Shown: positions 50,450 through 60,373 of the stretch, one piece after another
Layout: each line of letters begins with the position of its first letter
Position numbering within the stretch: position 1 is the stretch's first letter
Source of the DNA: Cupriavidus gilardii
GTDB lineage: Bacteria; Pseudomonadota; Gammaproteobacteria; Burkholderiales; Burkholderiaceae
Reading direction: 5' to 3'
Assembly: GCF_013314895.1 (NCBI RefSeq)
Contig: NZ_JABTYE010000002.1
Span: forward strand, 1-64,000
DNA: 64,000 bases
Notes under the pieces: generated by a model
Seen by the model: only the letters and a program-made list of their open reading frames with translations
Databases searched by the model: none
Told to the model about the DNA's origin: nothing
Position numbers and translations under genes: made by a program

Positions 50450-51538
50450 ATGGCACGCGGGGATTTCATCAGGTTCGCATCGGTTTCCAAGGCTTACGAC
50501 GGCAATCATGCCGTCGTCCGCGCACTGGACCTGTGCGTGCGCGAGGGCGAATTCCTGACGCTGCTCGGCCCGTCGGGCTGCGGCAAGACCACCACCCTGA
50601 TGATGCTGGCGGGCTTCGAGGCCCCGACCCACGGCGAGATTCATCTGGACGGCGAACGCATCGACCGCGTGCCGCCCCACCGGCGCAACATCGGCATGGT
50701 GTTCCAGAACTACGCGCTGTTTCCCCATATGACGGTGGCGCAGAACGTCGCCTTCCCCCTGCAGATGCGCCATCTGGCGAACCGCCAGATCCGCGAACGC
50801 GTCGGCGAGGCACTGGAGATGGTGCGCCTGCAGCCGTACGCCCATCGCCGGCCGGCACAGCTTTCCGGCGGCCAGCAGCAACGGGTGGCGCTGGCGCGAG
50901 CGCTGGTGTACCGCCCCAGCCTGATCCTGATGGACGAACCGCTGAGCGCGCTCGACAAGCAGCTGCGCGAGCAGATGCAGTGGGAAATCAAGCAGCTGCA
51001 TGCCCGCGTCGGTATCACTGTGGTCTACGTGACGCACGACCAGGCGGAGGCGCTGACGATGTCCGACCGGATCGGCGTGATGAACGAGGGTGTGCTGCAG
51101 CAGCTTGCCACGCCAGCCGACCTTTACGACAACCCCGCGAACGCCTTCGTCGCGCGCTTCGTCGGCGAGAACAATGCCCTGACCGCGCAGGTCGCCGCCA
51201 TCGAGGGCGGCCATTGCACGCTGCGGCTGCCCGACGGTTCGCTGGTACAGGCGCGAGCCGGTGCCGGTTTGCGCGAGGGCCAGACCGCCTCGCTGACGCT
51301 GCGTCCCGAGAAGATCGTGATCGCACCCGCAGCGGCCGCGGGCTGGAACACGGCTCCGGCGCAGATCGCCGGCGTCGTCTACTGCGGCGACCACCTGCGG
51401 GTGCGGGTGGACAGCTGCGGCCTGGGCGGTGTCCTGATCAAGGCGCCGACGCAGGGCGCCGGCGCTCCCCTCGCCGCCGGCGGCAACGTCACCATCGGCT
51501 GGATGCGGGACCACTGCCTCGCTCTGCCCCTGCATTGA
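50450..51538 (+). CDS. ABC transporter ATP-binding protein, polyamine type (PotA-like)
   Basis: A 362-residue ABC ATPase. Walker A GPSGCGKT (40-47), Q-loop [10 protein letters not shown], signature LSGGQQQR, Walker [13 protein letters not shown], and H-loop VTHDQ are intact. The C-terminal TOBE/MOP-like domain (about 240-362) is that of the spermidine/putrescine and iron/thiosulfate-type importers (PotA, UgpC class). It opens an operon with a substrate-binding protein and two permeases (order A-D-B-C). The ligand may be a polyamine or another cationic compound; the sequence cannot tell. Confidence 0.92.
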   Translation: MARGDFIRFASVSKAYDGNHAVVRALDLCVREGEFLTLLGPSGCGKTTTLMMLAGFEAPTHGEIHLDGERIDRVPPHRRNIGMVFQNYALFPHMTVAQNVAFPLQMRHLANRQIRERVGEALEMVRLQPYAHRRPAQLSGGQQQRVALARALVYRPSLILMDEPLSALDKQLREQMQWEIKQLHARVGITVVYVTHDQAEALTMSDRIGVMNEGVLQQLATPADLYDNPANAFVARFVGENNALTAQVAAIEGGHCTLRLPDGSLVQARAGAGLREGQTASLTLRPEKIVIAPAAAAGWNTAPAQIAGVVYCGDHLRVRVDSCGLGGVLIKAPTQGAGAPLAAGGNVTIGWMRDHCLALPLH

Positions 51539-51601
51539 ACGCCGAGACTTCCCGGCACGATCGACCATCCCGACACCATCCCTGTACTTTCGTTCTCGAC
51601 C

Positions 51602-52654
51602 ATGCGTATCCGATCCCTGCTGCAAGCCGGTGCCGTCGCGCCGTTTCTGATCTGGGCCGCCGCCGTGCCGGCCCAGCCTTCGCTGACCGTGGCGTCCTGG
51701 GGCGGCGCCTACAGCAAGAGCCAGCGCGAGGTCTACTTCGAGCCGTTCGCGAAGGCCACCGGCATCGCGGTCCGCGAGGACGAGTGGGACGGCTCGGTCG
51801 CCCGGATCCGCGCGATGGTCGACAGCCGTCATGTCTCCTGGGACGTGGTCGACATCTTTCCGGTCGAGGCGCTGCAGGGTTGCGAGGAGGGTTGGCTCGA
51901 GAAGATCGACTACAGCAAGCTCGGCGGCAAGCAAGCATTCGTCGAGGGTGCTGCCATGGAATGCGCGGTCGGCACGGTGCTGTACTCGACCATCTACGCG
52001 TACAACGCCGACCGTTTTCCCGCAGGCGGACCGACGACCATGGCCGACTTCTGGAACGTCAGAAAATTCCCGGGACCGCGAGCCATGCAGAAGACGCCGC
52101 GCACGACGCTCGAGTTCGCCTTGATCGCCGATGGCGTGCCGGCACGCGATGTCTACCGGGTACTCGGCACCAGGGAAGGCGTCGCGCGGGCATTTCGCAA
52201 GCTCGACGAGATCAAGCCTTACGTCAAGGTCTGGTGGACCGCGGGCGCGCAGCCCGTCCAGCTGCTGGCCGACGGCCAGGTCGTGATGACTACCGCATGG
52301 AATGGCCGGGTCTTCGACGCGGTGAAGAACAACGGCAAGAACTTCAGGATCGTCTGGGACGGGCAGGCAATGGATTTCGACCTGTGGGCCATTCCCAGGG
52401 GCACGCCGCAGCGGGCCGCGGCCCAGCAGTTCATTGCCTTCGCCTCGCGGCCCGACATCATGAGCAGGCACCCCGCCTATCTGCGGTACGCGCCGACCAC
52501 CAAGGCAGCGGTACAGCGGTTGTCGCCGGACATTCTCAAGGACCTGCCCAGCGCGCCGCAGAACAGCAAGAACGCGTTCGTGGTGTCGGCCCGCTTCTGG
52601 GCGGACAACGATCAGGAACTGACCGAGCGCTTCAACCAGTGGCTCGCGCGCTGA
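51602..52654 (+). CDS. ABC transporter substrate-binding protein, PotD-like
   Basis: A 350-residue periplasmic binding protein with a signal peptide (SLLQAGAVAPFLIWAAAVPAQPS, cleavage near residue 25). The mature protein starts LTVASWGGAYSKSQREVYFEPFAKATGI, the typical N-terminal lobe of the PotD/PotF cluster, with acidic residues (EDEWDGSVARIRAM) around the ligand cleft. A Cys pair (ALQGCEEG, AAMECAVG) could make a disulfide. It follows the ATPase by 63 nt. PotD-family proteins bind spermidine or putrescine but relatives bind other amines, so specificity remains open. Confidence 0.9.
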   Translation: MRIRSLLQAGAVAPFLIWAAAVPAQPSLTVASWGGAYSKSQREVYFEPFAKATGIAVREDEWDGSVARIRAMVDSRHVSWDVVDIFPVEALQGCEEGWLEKIDYSKLGGKQAFVEGAAMECAVGTVLYSTIYAYNADRFPAGGPTTMADFWNVRKFPGPRAMQKTPRTTLEFALIADGVPARDVYRVLGTREGVARAFRKLDEIKPYVKVWWTAGAQPVQLLADGQVVMTTAWNGRVFDAVKNNGKNFRIVWDGQAMDFDLWAIPRGTPQRAAAQQFIAFASRPDIMSRHPAYLRYAPTTKAAVQRLSPDILKDLPSAPQNSKNAFVVSARFWADNDQELTERFNQWLAR

Positions 52655-52700
52655 CGCGGCGGGTCGCACCGGATACCATCCATCGCTTGACGGGACACAG

Positions 52701-53969
52701 ATGTCGATTCCATTGCGCGACGCCGAAGCGGCCGGTGTCATCGCCGGCGCCGGACGCCGCCGATTCCGAGAGGTCATCGCGCCGCGCCGCCAGCTGATGG
52801 CGCTGGCACTGGTGGCGCCCCTGTCCCTGTTTCTGCTTGCCACCTTCGTCGCGCCAGTCGCGACGCTGCTGGTACGAAGCGTCGACAACCGCGAGATCGG
52901 CCGCGTGCTGCCGCACACGGCCAAGGCACTGCACGCATGGGATGGCACCGGGCTGCCCGATGAGAACGCCTTCGCCGCCCTGGCAGACGATCTGCAGAAC
53001 GGCTCGCGGGAAGACGTTGCAGCGGTCGCGCGCCTGCTCAATACGTATCGGCCCGGCGCTCGGTCGCTGCTGATCCGGACGGCCCGGACGATCGCACAAC
53101 AGGACGGCATCGACGCGCCCTCGCCTCGGGGCCGGTTGGTCCGCATCGACCCGGCCTGGGACGAGGCCCCGATCTGGCAGGCGCTGCGGCGAGCCGTGCC
53201 GCCCTTCACCGATCACTATCTGCTGGCCGCGCTCGATCTGCGCCGCGAGGCGTCGGGCGCCATCGTCGCCGTCGAGCCCGACAGCGCCATCTATCGCGAC
53301 GTGCTTGGACGGACGCTGGCGGTCAGCCTCAGCGTGACCGTCGGCTGCCTGCTGCTCGGCTATCCGCTGGCCTATCTGATGACCCAGGCCGGACCCCGCA
53401 CGGCGCGGATCCTGCTGCTGCTCGTGCTGCTGCCGTTCTGGACCTCGCTGCTGGTGCGCACTACCGCATGGGCCGTCGTGCTGCAGAACCACGGTGTGCT
53501 GAACACGCTGCTGGCCTGGACCGGCCTGATCGATCCAGGCCATCCGCCCGAGCTGATCTACAACCGGACGGGCGTGCTGATCGCGATGATCCATATCCTG
53601 TTGCCGTTCATGATCCTGCCCGTGCATGGCGCCATGAAGGCCATACCGGCCAATTACCTGCGCGCTGCCGCTTCGCTCGGGGCGCCGCCTCGCCAGGCCT
53701 TTCTTCGTGTCTTCCTCCCCTTGAGCATGCCCGGAGTCGTCGCCGGGGCCCTGATGGTGTTCATCCTGGCGCTGGGGTACTACATCACGCCCTCGCTGGT
53801 GGGCGGCACGCAGGACCAGATGCTGGGCTTCTACATCGCCTACTTCGCCAACCAGGTCAGCAACTGGGGCATGGCGGCCGCACTGAGCGCCATCCTGCTC
53901 GCCGCCATCGTGCTGCTCTACGCGGTGTTCCATCGGGTCGTGGGCGTCGATCGCCTGCGGATCGGTTGA
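52701..53969 (+). CDS. ABC transporter permease, PotB-like
   Basis: A 422-residue permease. After TM1 (about 30-50) there is a long periplasmic insert of about 150 residues (residues 55-195), then five TMs and the EAA loop (about 300-330, with EAA-like AIPANYLRAAASLGAPPRQAFLRVFLPLS) that contacts the ATPase. The core resembles PotB. Larger periplasmic inserts of this kind occur in several amine importers and may contact the binding protein. 46 nt after the binding protein gene; the second permease gene follows 61 nt later. Confidence 0.9.
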   Translation: MSIPLRDAEAAGVIAGAGRRRFREVIAPRRQLMALALVAPLSLFLLATFVAPVATLLVRSVDNREIGRVLPHTAKALHAWDGTGLPDENAFAALADDLQNGSREDVAAVARLLNTYRPGARSLLIRTARTIAQQDGIDAPSPRGRLVRIDPAWDEAPIWQALRRAVPPFTDHYLLAALDLRREASGAIVAVEPDSAIYRDVLGRTLAVSLSVTVGCLLLGYPLAYLMTQAGPRTARILLLLVLLPFWTSLLVRTTAWAVVLQNHGVLNTLLAWTGLIDPGHPPELIYNRTGVLIAMIHILLPFMILPVHGAMKAIPANYLRAAASLGAPPRQAFLRVFLPLSMPGVVAGALMVFILALGYYITPSLVGGTQDQMLGFYIAYFANQVSNWGMAAALSAILLAAIVLLYAVFHRVVGVDRLRIG

Positions 53970-54030
53970 CCGCACCCCGCCTCGCTGCTACCTCGCTGCC
54001 ACGCCCCACCGCCACCCCGCCCGCGTTGCC

Positions 54031-54894
54031 ATGCCTGCCTCGTCTCTCCTGCTCCGGCTGTACTGCGCCGGCGTCCTGATCTATCTGCTGGCGCCGATCC
54101 TGTCGATCATCCCGCTGTCGTTCAATGCGGAGCCGTCATTCACCTATCCGCTGGCAGGCTGGTCGCTGCGGTGGTACAGCGAATTCCTCGGCTCGCAGGC
54201 CTGGCAGCTGGCGCTGAAGAACAGCGTGATCGTGGCCGTCGGCAGCACGCTTGCCGCGGGTGTACTCGGCACGCTGGCGGCGCTTGGCCTGAGCCAGCGC
54301 CAGTGCCCGCTGCGTGCCGGCCTGATGGCCGTACTCGTCGCGCCGATGGTCGTTCCCGTCGTCATCACGGCGGTGGGGTTCTACGCTGTCTTCGCGCAAC
54401 TGGGCCTGCTGAACTCCCTGGCCGGTCTGATCGTCGCCCACACCGCATTGGGCGCGCCGTTCGTGGTCATCACCGTCACCGCGACGCTGTCCCGCTTCGA
54501 CAACAGGCTGATGTGGGCTGCCGCCAGCCTGGGCGCGCGGCCGCTCACGGCGTTCCGGCGCGTCATGCTGCCCGCCATCGCGCCGGGCATTGCGGCGGGC
54601 ATGGTGTTCGCGTTCGTGACGTCGCTCGATGAAGTCGTGATTGCGCTCTTCCTGGCCGGACCGGAGCAGCGAACCTTGCCGCGGCAGATGTGGAGCGGTA
54701 TGCGGGAATCGATCAGTCCCACCATCACGGCGGCGGCGAGCCTGCTGATCGTGCTGTCGTGCGCCTCGCTGGCCGCGGCGCAATGGCTGCAGGGACGCGC
54801 CGCCCGTCAATCGGCTGGAACGGCCGGGGCGGGAAGTCCCGACACGCGGCCTACGCCGCCGCGCCGAAGCGCTGCCGATAGTCGCGCGGCGTGA
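54031..54894 (+). CDS. ABC transporter permease, PotC-like
   Basis: A 287-residue permease with six TMs (first at about 10-32, LYLAPILSIIPLSFNAEPSF-like) and the EAA loop MWAAASLGARPLTAFRRVMLPAIAPGI that couples to the ATPase. It forms the heterodimeric channel with the preceding PotB-like permease. The last 44 nt (C-terminal 14 codons) overlap the GlxA-type regulator on the other strand. The end may vary; the core is clearly PotC-like. Confidence 0.9.
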   Translation: MPASSLLLRLYCAGVLIYLLAPILSIIPLSFNAEPSFTYPLAGWSLRWYSEFLGSQAWQLALKNSVIVAVGSTLAAGVLGTLAALGLSQRQCPLRAGLMAVLVAPMVVPVVITAVGFYAVFAQLGLLNSLAGLIVAHTALGAPFVVITVTATLSRFDNRLMWAAASLGARPLTAFRRVMLPAIAPGIAAGMVFAFVTSLDEVVIALFLAGPEQRTLPRQMWSGMRESISPTITAAASLLIVLSCASLAAAQWLQGRAARQSAGTAGAGSPDTRPTPPRRSAADSRAA

Positions 54895-55843
54895 TGCCCA
54901 GATGGCGCAGGAAGGCGCGCCGCAGCGCTTCATCGGACCCGAAGCCGCTGCGCGCGGCCACGGCCTTCAGCGGCAGTTCGCCCTGCTCCAGCAGCCGGCG
55001 CGCCGCCTCCAGCCGCGCCGATTCGATGAAGGCGGTCGGACTCGCGCCGGTCTCGCGCACAAACACCCGGCGGAAATTGCGCTCGCTCATCGCCGCCCGC
55101 GCGGCCATCTCGCTCATCGTGAAGGCGCGGGTCAGGTCGCGCAGGATCCAGTCCTGCACCTGCCTGACGCCGGCATGGCCGGTGGTCTGGCTGGCCAGAT
55201 GCACGCTGAATTGCGACTGGCCGCCGGGTCGCTTCAGGAACACCACCAGTTCGCGCGCCAGATCGAGCGCGATCTCGCGCCCCAGATCCTCCTCGACGAT
55301 GGCCAGCGCCAGGTCGATGCCGGCCGTGACCCCCGCCGAAGTCCACAGCCTGCCCTGACGCACGAAGATCGCATCGGGATCGACCGCCACCGCGGGAAAG
55401 CGCTGCCTCAGCAGCGGCGCGACGCTCCAGTGCGTGGTTGCGCGCTTGCCGTCGAGCAGGCCGGCGGCCGCCAGAAAGAACGATCCCGAACACAGCGCCA
55501 CCAGCCGGCCGATGCGCGGCGCCACCGTGCGCGCCCACGGCACGATCTCGTCCGCTTCCTGCAACGCCCTTTCGATATCGCGCGCGCCGACGATCACCGC
55601 GGTATCGGGCAGCAGCACCGTGTCGAGCCGGGCGGTGGCCTCCAGCGTCATCAGCGTGTCCGAACGCACCGGGCCCACGCGCGTCGAGACGATCCGCGTG
55701 CGATAGGCCGGCGGCCGGCCGCGCCTGGCCAGCTGCAGGTTCGCATAGTCGAACACTGTCATCGGCCCGACCGCCTCCATGGCCTTGAAGCCGGGATAGA
55801 CGACGAGATCGATCTGATGGGGTGCGGGGGACGGCTGGGACAT
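54851..55843 (-). CDS. GlxA family transcriptional regulator (DJ-1/PfpI domain plus AraC HTH)
   Basis: A 330-residue regulator: the N-terminal DJ-1/PfpI-like domain (about 12-185, IDLVVYPGFKAMEAVGPMTVFDYANL, CSGSFFLAAAGLLDGKRATTHW with the nucleophile-elbow Cys) and a C-terminal AraC helix-turn-helix (about 225-325). GlxA/GbdR/ArgR-type proteins control amine or amino-acid catabolism, for example glycine betaine. ATG 55843 is chosen since homology begins there; the upstream frame is open to 56008 but unconserved. Its 3' end overlaps the PotC-like gene by 44 nt. It may control the adjacent ABC operon. Confidence 0.9.
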   Translation of the reverse strand: MSQPSPAPHQIDLVVYPGFKAMEAVGPMTVFDYANLQLARRGRPPAYRTRIVSTRVGPVRSDTLMTLEATARLDTVLLPDTAVIVGARDIERALQEADEIVPWARTVAPRIGRLVALCSGSFFLAAAGLLDGKRATTHWSVAPLLRQRFPAVAVDPDAIFVRQGRLWTSAGVTAGIDLALAIVEEDLGREIALDLARELVVFLKRPGGQSQFSVHLASQTTGHAGVRQVQDWILRDLTRAFTMSEMAARAAMSERNFRRVFVRETGASPTAFIESARLEAARRLLEQGELPLKAVAARSGFGSDEALRRAFLRHLGITPRDYRQRFGAAA

Positions 55844-56052
55844 GAAGCGGAAACGGCGGGCGGGCGGCCGGCGGGAACGACCCGCGGGAGGGACCGCGCT
55901 CTTTGGAAAAAGAACGAAGGCGACAGTGTAAACGACGCCCCGCTGCGGGCCGTGCGGAGCGCCGAGCCCCACCTGCTTGCTATCATGAACCGCAGACCGT
56001 TGCGCCACCGACCCTTCCGATCACCGCCTGATCACTTCGCTGCGAGCCGCCC

Positions 56053-57861
56053 GTGCCCCATGAAGTCAGTCTGATCACCACCATCGCCGCCGGCCTCGGT
56101 CTGGCGCTCGTCTTCGGCTTCGTCTGCGCCCGCCTGGGCGCGCCGGCGCTGGTCGGCTATCTGCTGGCCGGCATCGTGATCGGGCCTGCCACACCGGGCT
56201 TCGTTGCCGACATGGCGCTGGCGGGCCAGCTCGCCGAGATCGGCGTGATGCTGCTGATGTTCGGCGTCGGCCTGCACTTCTCGCTGGAAGACCTGCTGTC
56301 GGTGCGCCGGATCGCGCTGCCCGGCGCGATCGTGCAGATTGCCTTCGCCACCGCGCTGGGGGCCGGCGTCACGCGGCTATGGGGCTGGCCGCTGGCCGAT
56401 GCGCTGGTGTTCGGCCTGTGCCTGTCGGTCGCCAGCACCGTGGTGCTGCTGCGCGCGCTGGAGCAGCGCGGCACGCTGGAGTCGGTCAACGGCCGGATCG
56501 CGGTCGGCTGGCTGGTGGTCGAGGATCTGGTCATGGTGCTCGTGCTGGTGATGCTGCCCGCGCTGGCCGAGGTCTTCGGCACGGTGCCTGCAGGCCAGGC
56601 CGCGGCGATCGCATCCGGCGGCAACGGGGCCGTGCAGCCCGACGCCGGCGCCTCGCTATGGGCCACGGTCGGCGCCACGCTGGGCCGCGTGGCCATCTTT
56701 ATCGCGCTGATGCTGCTGGTAGGCCGCCGGGTGTTTCCGTGGCTGCTGTGGCAGGTCGCGCGCACCGGCTCGAACGAGCTGTTCACGCTGTGCCTGGTCG
56801 CCGCCGCGGTGGGCATCGCCTACGGCTCGGCGGTGCTGTTCGGCGTGTCGTTCGCGCTCGGCGCCTTCTTCGCCGGCATGGTGCTGCGCGGCTCGGCGCT
56901 GAGCCATCGCGCCGCGCAGGAGACGCTGCCGCTGCGCGACGCCTTCTCGGTGCTGTTCTTCGTCTCGGTCGGCATGCTGTTCGATCCGCGCGTGCTGATC
57001 GACGCGCCGCTGCAGGTCGTCGCCACGCTGGCCATCGTGATCGTCGGCAAGTCGGTGGCCGCGCTCGCGCTGGTGCTGACGATGCGCTATCCGTTGAACA
57101 CCGCGCTGACGGTATCGGCGAGCCTCGCGCAGATCGGCGAGTTCTCTTTCATCCTCGCCGGGCTGGGCGTCACGCTGGGCATGCTGACCCCGCACGCGCA
57201 GAATCTGGTGCTGGCCAGTTCGCTGATCTCGATCGCCCTGAACCCGCTGGTGTTTCGCTCGGTCGAGCCGCTGCAGCGCTGGATCCGCGGACGCTCGGCG
57301 CTGGCGCGCAAGCTCGAGCGCAGCGCCGATCCGCTGGCCGAGCTGCCCGCCACCGTCGATCAGGCGATGCTGCGGCGGCAGGTGGTGCTGGTGGGCCATG
57401 GCCGCGTCGGACGCCGCATCGCCGCCGCGCTGCGCTCGCATGGGGTGCCGGTCGTCGTGGCAGAGCAGAACCGCGAGATCGTCGAATCCCTGCGCCAGCA
57501 AGGCGTGCCTGCGGTGTCGGGCGATGCGGCCGAACCGTCCGTGCTGATCCAGGCCCATATCGTGCACGCCGGGATGCTGGTGATCGCCACGCCCGATACC
57601 GTTGGCGTGCGGCGCATGGTCGAGATCGCACGCACGCTGAATCCGGGCATTCGCATCCTGGTGCGCACGCACAGCGAGGACGAGGCCGCGCTGCTGCTGC
57701 AGGATCGCGTCGGCGAGGTGTTTCTGGGCGAACAGGAGTTGGCAACGGCGATGATCCGGCGCGTGCTGGAAACCGCGCGGCAGGACGCCACGGCAGGACC
57801 GAATGCCGGCGCCAACAGCGCTGCCGACACCAGCGGCCAGCGCGCCGACGCGCCGAACTGA
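56053..57861 (+). CDS. CPA2-type monovalent cation:proton antiporter with RCK_N domain (YbaL/KefB-like)
   Basis: A 602-residue membrane protein starting with GTG 56053. TM domain (1-390): ALVGYLLAGIVIGP, LLMFGVGLHFSLEDLL and the conserved ion-exchange motif SLAQIGEFSFILAGLGVTLGML. A Rossmann RCK_N domain (about 435-560) follows: VVLVGHGRVGRRIAAALRSHGVPVVVAEQN with GxGxxG, binding NAD or a nucleotide. The last 40 residues are low complexity. There is no KefF/KefG regulatory oxidoreductase next door, so it is more like YbaL. Glutathione-adduct regulation is not indicated. Confidence 0.92.
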   Translation: MPHEVSLITTIAAGLGLALVFGFVCARLGAPALVGYLLAGIVIGPATPGFVADMALAGQLAEIGVMLLMFGVGLHFSLEDLLSVRRIALPGAIVQIAFATALGAGVTRLWGWPLADALVFGLCLSVASTVVLLRALEQRGTLESVNGRIAVGWLVVEDLVMVLVLVMLPALAEVFGTVPAGQAAAIASGGNGAVQPDAGASLWATVGATLGRVAIFIALMLLVGRRVFPWLLWQVARTGSNELFTLCLVAAAVGIAYGSAVLFGVSFALGAFFAGMVLRGSALSHRAAQETLPLRDAFSVLFFVSVGMLFDPRVLIDAPLQVVATLAIVIVGKSVAALALVLTMRYPLNTALTVSASLAQIGEFSFILAGLGVTLGMLTPHAQNLVLASSLISIALNPLVFRSVEPLQRWIRGRSALARKLERSADPLAELPATVDQAMLRRQVVLVGHGRVGRRIAAALRSHGVPVVVAEQNREIVESLRQQGVPAVSGDAAEPSVLIQAHIVHAGMLVIATPDTVGVRRMVEIARTLNPGIRILVRTHSEDEAALLLQDRVGEVFLGEQELATAMIRRVLETARQDATAGPNAGANSAADTSGQRADAPN

Positions 57862-57896
57862 ATCGCTGCGGTCCTGGGGGGGCGCGGGTCGCACCC

Positions 57897-58934
57897 TCAG
57901 TCCACGCCGGCATGCATGCCGCGATAGACCCCGGGCCGCAGCCCGGTCCAGCGCCGGAAGGCGCGATGGAACGCGCCTGGCTCGGCAAACCCCATCTCGG
58001 CGGCGATCTCGGTGATCGGCAAGGCGGTATGGCTCAACGCCTCGATCGCCAGATCGCGCCGCAATTCGTCCTTCAGCTGCTGATAGGTGGCGCCCTCCTC
58101 CATCAAGCGCCGCCGCAACGACGATGCGGACAGATGCAACGCCGCCGCCAGCCCTTCGAAGGTCGGCCACGCGTCGGGGCGCGACTGCCGCAGCAGCCGC
58201 CGCACGCGCGCCGCCACGCTGCTGCGGTCGGAATACTTGACCACCACGTTATGCGGCGCGTCGCGCAGGAAGGCTTTGACGCTGCGCTCGTCGTGCCGCA
58301 CGGGATGATCCAGCCATGCAGCGTCGAAGACCAGCGCGGTGCCGGGCGCACCAAAGGCGAGCTGGCGTGAATACATGACGCGGTACTCGGCGCTATAGCT
58401 CGGCTCGGGATAGCGGAACGTCGCCAGCCGCACCGGCACGCGGCGCCGCGCCAGCCAGCACATCAGCCCATGCAGCATGATCAGCAGCGTCTCCTGCGCG
58501 AATACGCCGGGGCGGCGGCGCGACGGCTCGGTCAGCACCAGCGCGGCACGCTCGGGCCCCGCGCCGGGCGCATCGCCATCGTAGCGGCGCAGCAACTGCA
58601 CGCCGACATCGTCGAGCAGCAGCCCGAAGCCGCGCGCGACCCGCTCGAGCCCCTGCCCCACCGTGCGGCTGCCGGCCGCCGCATGGCACAGCAGCGCGAA
58701 GCTGCCTGGCTTCATCGCGCGGGAGTCCTGGCCGAAGAACTCGTCGCCCAGGGCCGCCGATACCGCCAGCCACAGCGCGCCGTAGCTGGTCGCCGACACG
58801 CGTGCCTGCGGTACGGCCAGCATCGCCGGCGCGATCCCGGCGGCGCGCAGCACCGGCTCGGCGTCGACGCCGCGCGCCCGCAGGCCGGAAATCGCATGAT
58901 GGACGAAGCAGATCGCGACGCTACCTTTTTCCAT
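57897..58934 (-). CDS. AraC family regulator with Arabinose_bd-type N-terminal domain (MmsR-like position)
   Basis: A 345-residue AraC regulator: N-terminal substrate-sensing domain of the HTH_18/Arabinose_bd (OruR/GadX-like) type (about 20-195) and a C-terminal AraC HTH (about 245-340, [33 protein letters not shown]). It is divergent from the valine catabolic operon (gap about 250 nt), the same relation as MmsR to mmsAB in Pseudomonas, so it likely activates this operon. ATG 58934 is chosen as the homologous start; the upstream frame reaches 59024 only by unconserved residues. Confidence 0.88.
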   Translation of the reverse strand: MEKGSVAICFVHHAISGLRARGVDAEPVLRAAGIAPAMLAVPQARVSATSYGALWLAVSAALGDEFFGQDSRAMKPGSFALLCHAAAGSRTVGQGLERVARGFGLLLDDVGVQLLRRYDGDAPGAGPERAALVLTEPSRRRPGVFAQETLLIMLHGLMCWLARRRVPVRLATFRYPEPSYSAEYRVMYSRQLAFGAPGTALVFDAAWLDHPVRHDERSVKAFLRDAPHNVVVKYSDRSSVAARVRRLLRQSRPDAWPTFEGLAAALHLSASSLRRRLMEEGATYQQLKDELRRDLAIEALSHTALPITEIAAEMGFAEPGAFHRAFRRWTGLRPGVYRGMHAGVD

Positions 58935-59182
58935 CGGCTCGGACGACAAGGACGGGACGCAACGGCAGAGGCATGGAGACGGTCCGTGGAGGTGGGTCGA
59001 TGCCGACTGCCGCAGCAACGGCAACCGGCGACGGAAATCGCGGCGGCAAAGCGCGACGGCAAAGCGGCTCGCAGTGGCAAATCAGTTCAGTGCAGTTGAC
59101 GGATTTTGGCATAGCGCGCGCCGGCATCGTGTTTCTACACTGCGGTCCATCGTCGACGCCGCGATGCCACCACGACAGCGCC

Positions 59183-60316
59183 ATGTACAGCGAATATACC
59201 GAGCAGCAACGCATGATCCGCGACACCGCGCGCGCCTTCGCCGAGGAACGGCTCAAGCCGAACGCCGCGCAATGGGACCGCAGCGGACAACTGCCCGACG
59301 AGATCGTCGCCGAGATGGGCGCGCTAGGCCTGCTCGGCATGATCGTGCCCGAGCAATGGGGCGGCACCTATACCGACTACATTGCCTATGCGCTGGCGAT
59401 CGAGGAGATCGCCGCCGGCTGCGCGGCCTGCGCGACGCTGATGAGCGTGCACAGCTCGGTCGGCTGCGGCCCGATCCTGCACTACGGCACCGAGGCGCAG
59501 AAGGCGCGCTATCTGCCGGCGCTGGCCAGCGGCGAGCTGATCGGCGCGTTTTGCCTGACCGAGCCGCAGGCGGGCTCCGAGGCCCACAACCTGCGCACGC
59601 GCGCGCGTCCGACCGATGATGGCTGGGTGCTGTCGGGCAACAAGCAATTCGTCACCAACGGGCAGCGCGCCGGCATCGCCATCGTCTTCGCCGCCACCGA
59701 GCCCGAGCGCGGCAAGCGCGGACTGTCCGCCTTTCTGGTGCCGACCGACACGCCGGGCTTTCATGTCCATGCTCCGGAGAAGAAGCTGGGCATCCGCGCC
59801 TCGGACACCTGCGCGATCACGCTGGAGGACTGCGCCGTACCGCACGACGCGCTGCTGGGCGACACCGGCGAGGGCCTGCGCATCGCGCTGTCGAATCTCG
59901 AAGGCGGCCGCATCGGCATCGCTGCGCAGGCGATCGGCATCGCGCGCTCGGCCTTCGACGCGGCCTGCCGCTATGCCGGCGAACGCGTCCAGTTCGGCCG
60001 GCCGCTGCGCGAGCACGCGCCGATCGCCAACATGCTGGCCGACATGGCTACCGAGCTCAATGCCGCGCGGCTGCTGGTGCATCGCGCGGCGCGCATGCGC
60101 AGCGACGGCCAGCCCTGCCTGTCCGAAGCATCGCAGGCCAAGCTCTATGCCTCGGAGCTGGCCGAGCGCGTCTGCTCCAAGGCGCTGCAAATCCACGGCG
60201 GCTACGGCTACCTTGAGGACTACCCGGTCGAGCGCCATTACCGGGACGCGCGCATCACGCAAATCTACGAGGGCACCAGCGAGATCCAGCGCATGCTGAT
60301 CGCGCGCTCGCTGTAG
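59183..60316 (+). CDS. Acyl-CoA dehydrogenase, probable isobutyryl-CoA dehydrogenase
   Basis: A 377-residue acyl-CoA dehydrogenase: FAD-dependent alpha,beta-dehydrogenation of acyl-CoA, electrons to ETF. Conserved blocks: [67 protein letters not shown] and the catalytic Glu in [18 protein letters not shown]. Position in an operon with mmsA, mmsB and 3-hydroxyisobutyryl-CoA hydrolase makes isobutyryl-CoA the expected substrate (valine degradation), although the sequence itself cannot separate it from short/branched-chain paralogues. ATG 59183 matches the family start. Confidence 0.92.
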   Translation: MYSEYTEQQRMIRDTARAFAEERLKPNAAQWDRSGQLPDEIVAEMGALGLLGMIVPEQWGGTYTDYIAYALAIEEIAAGCAACATLMSVHSSVGCGPILHYGTEAQKARYLPALASGELIGAFCLTEPQAGSEAHNLRTRARPTDDGWVLSGNKQFVTNGQRAGIAIVFAATEPERGKRGLSAFLVPTDTPGFHVHAPEKKLGIRASDTCAITLEDCAVPHDALLGDTGEGLRIALSNLEGGRIGIAAQAIGIARSAFDAACRYAGERVQFGRPLREHAPIANMLADMATELNAARLLVHRAARMRSDGQPCLSEASQAKLYASELAERVCSKALQIHGGYGYLEDYPVERHYRDARITQIYEGTSEIQRMLIARSL

Positions 60317-60373
60317 TTCCCCCCTCGCCTTTCCCCTACGGCTTACCGGCTACAACAAACCGACGGAGACACC

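Noticed and set aside
50306..53209. 967-residue minus-strand frame across the ABC operon
   Set aside because: It is antisense to the ATPase, binding protein and permease, whose signatures are intact on the plus strand.
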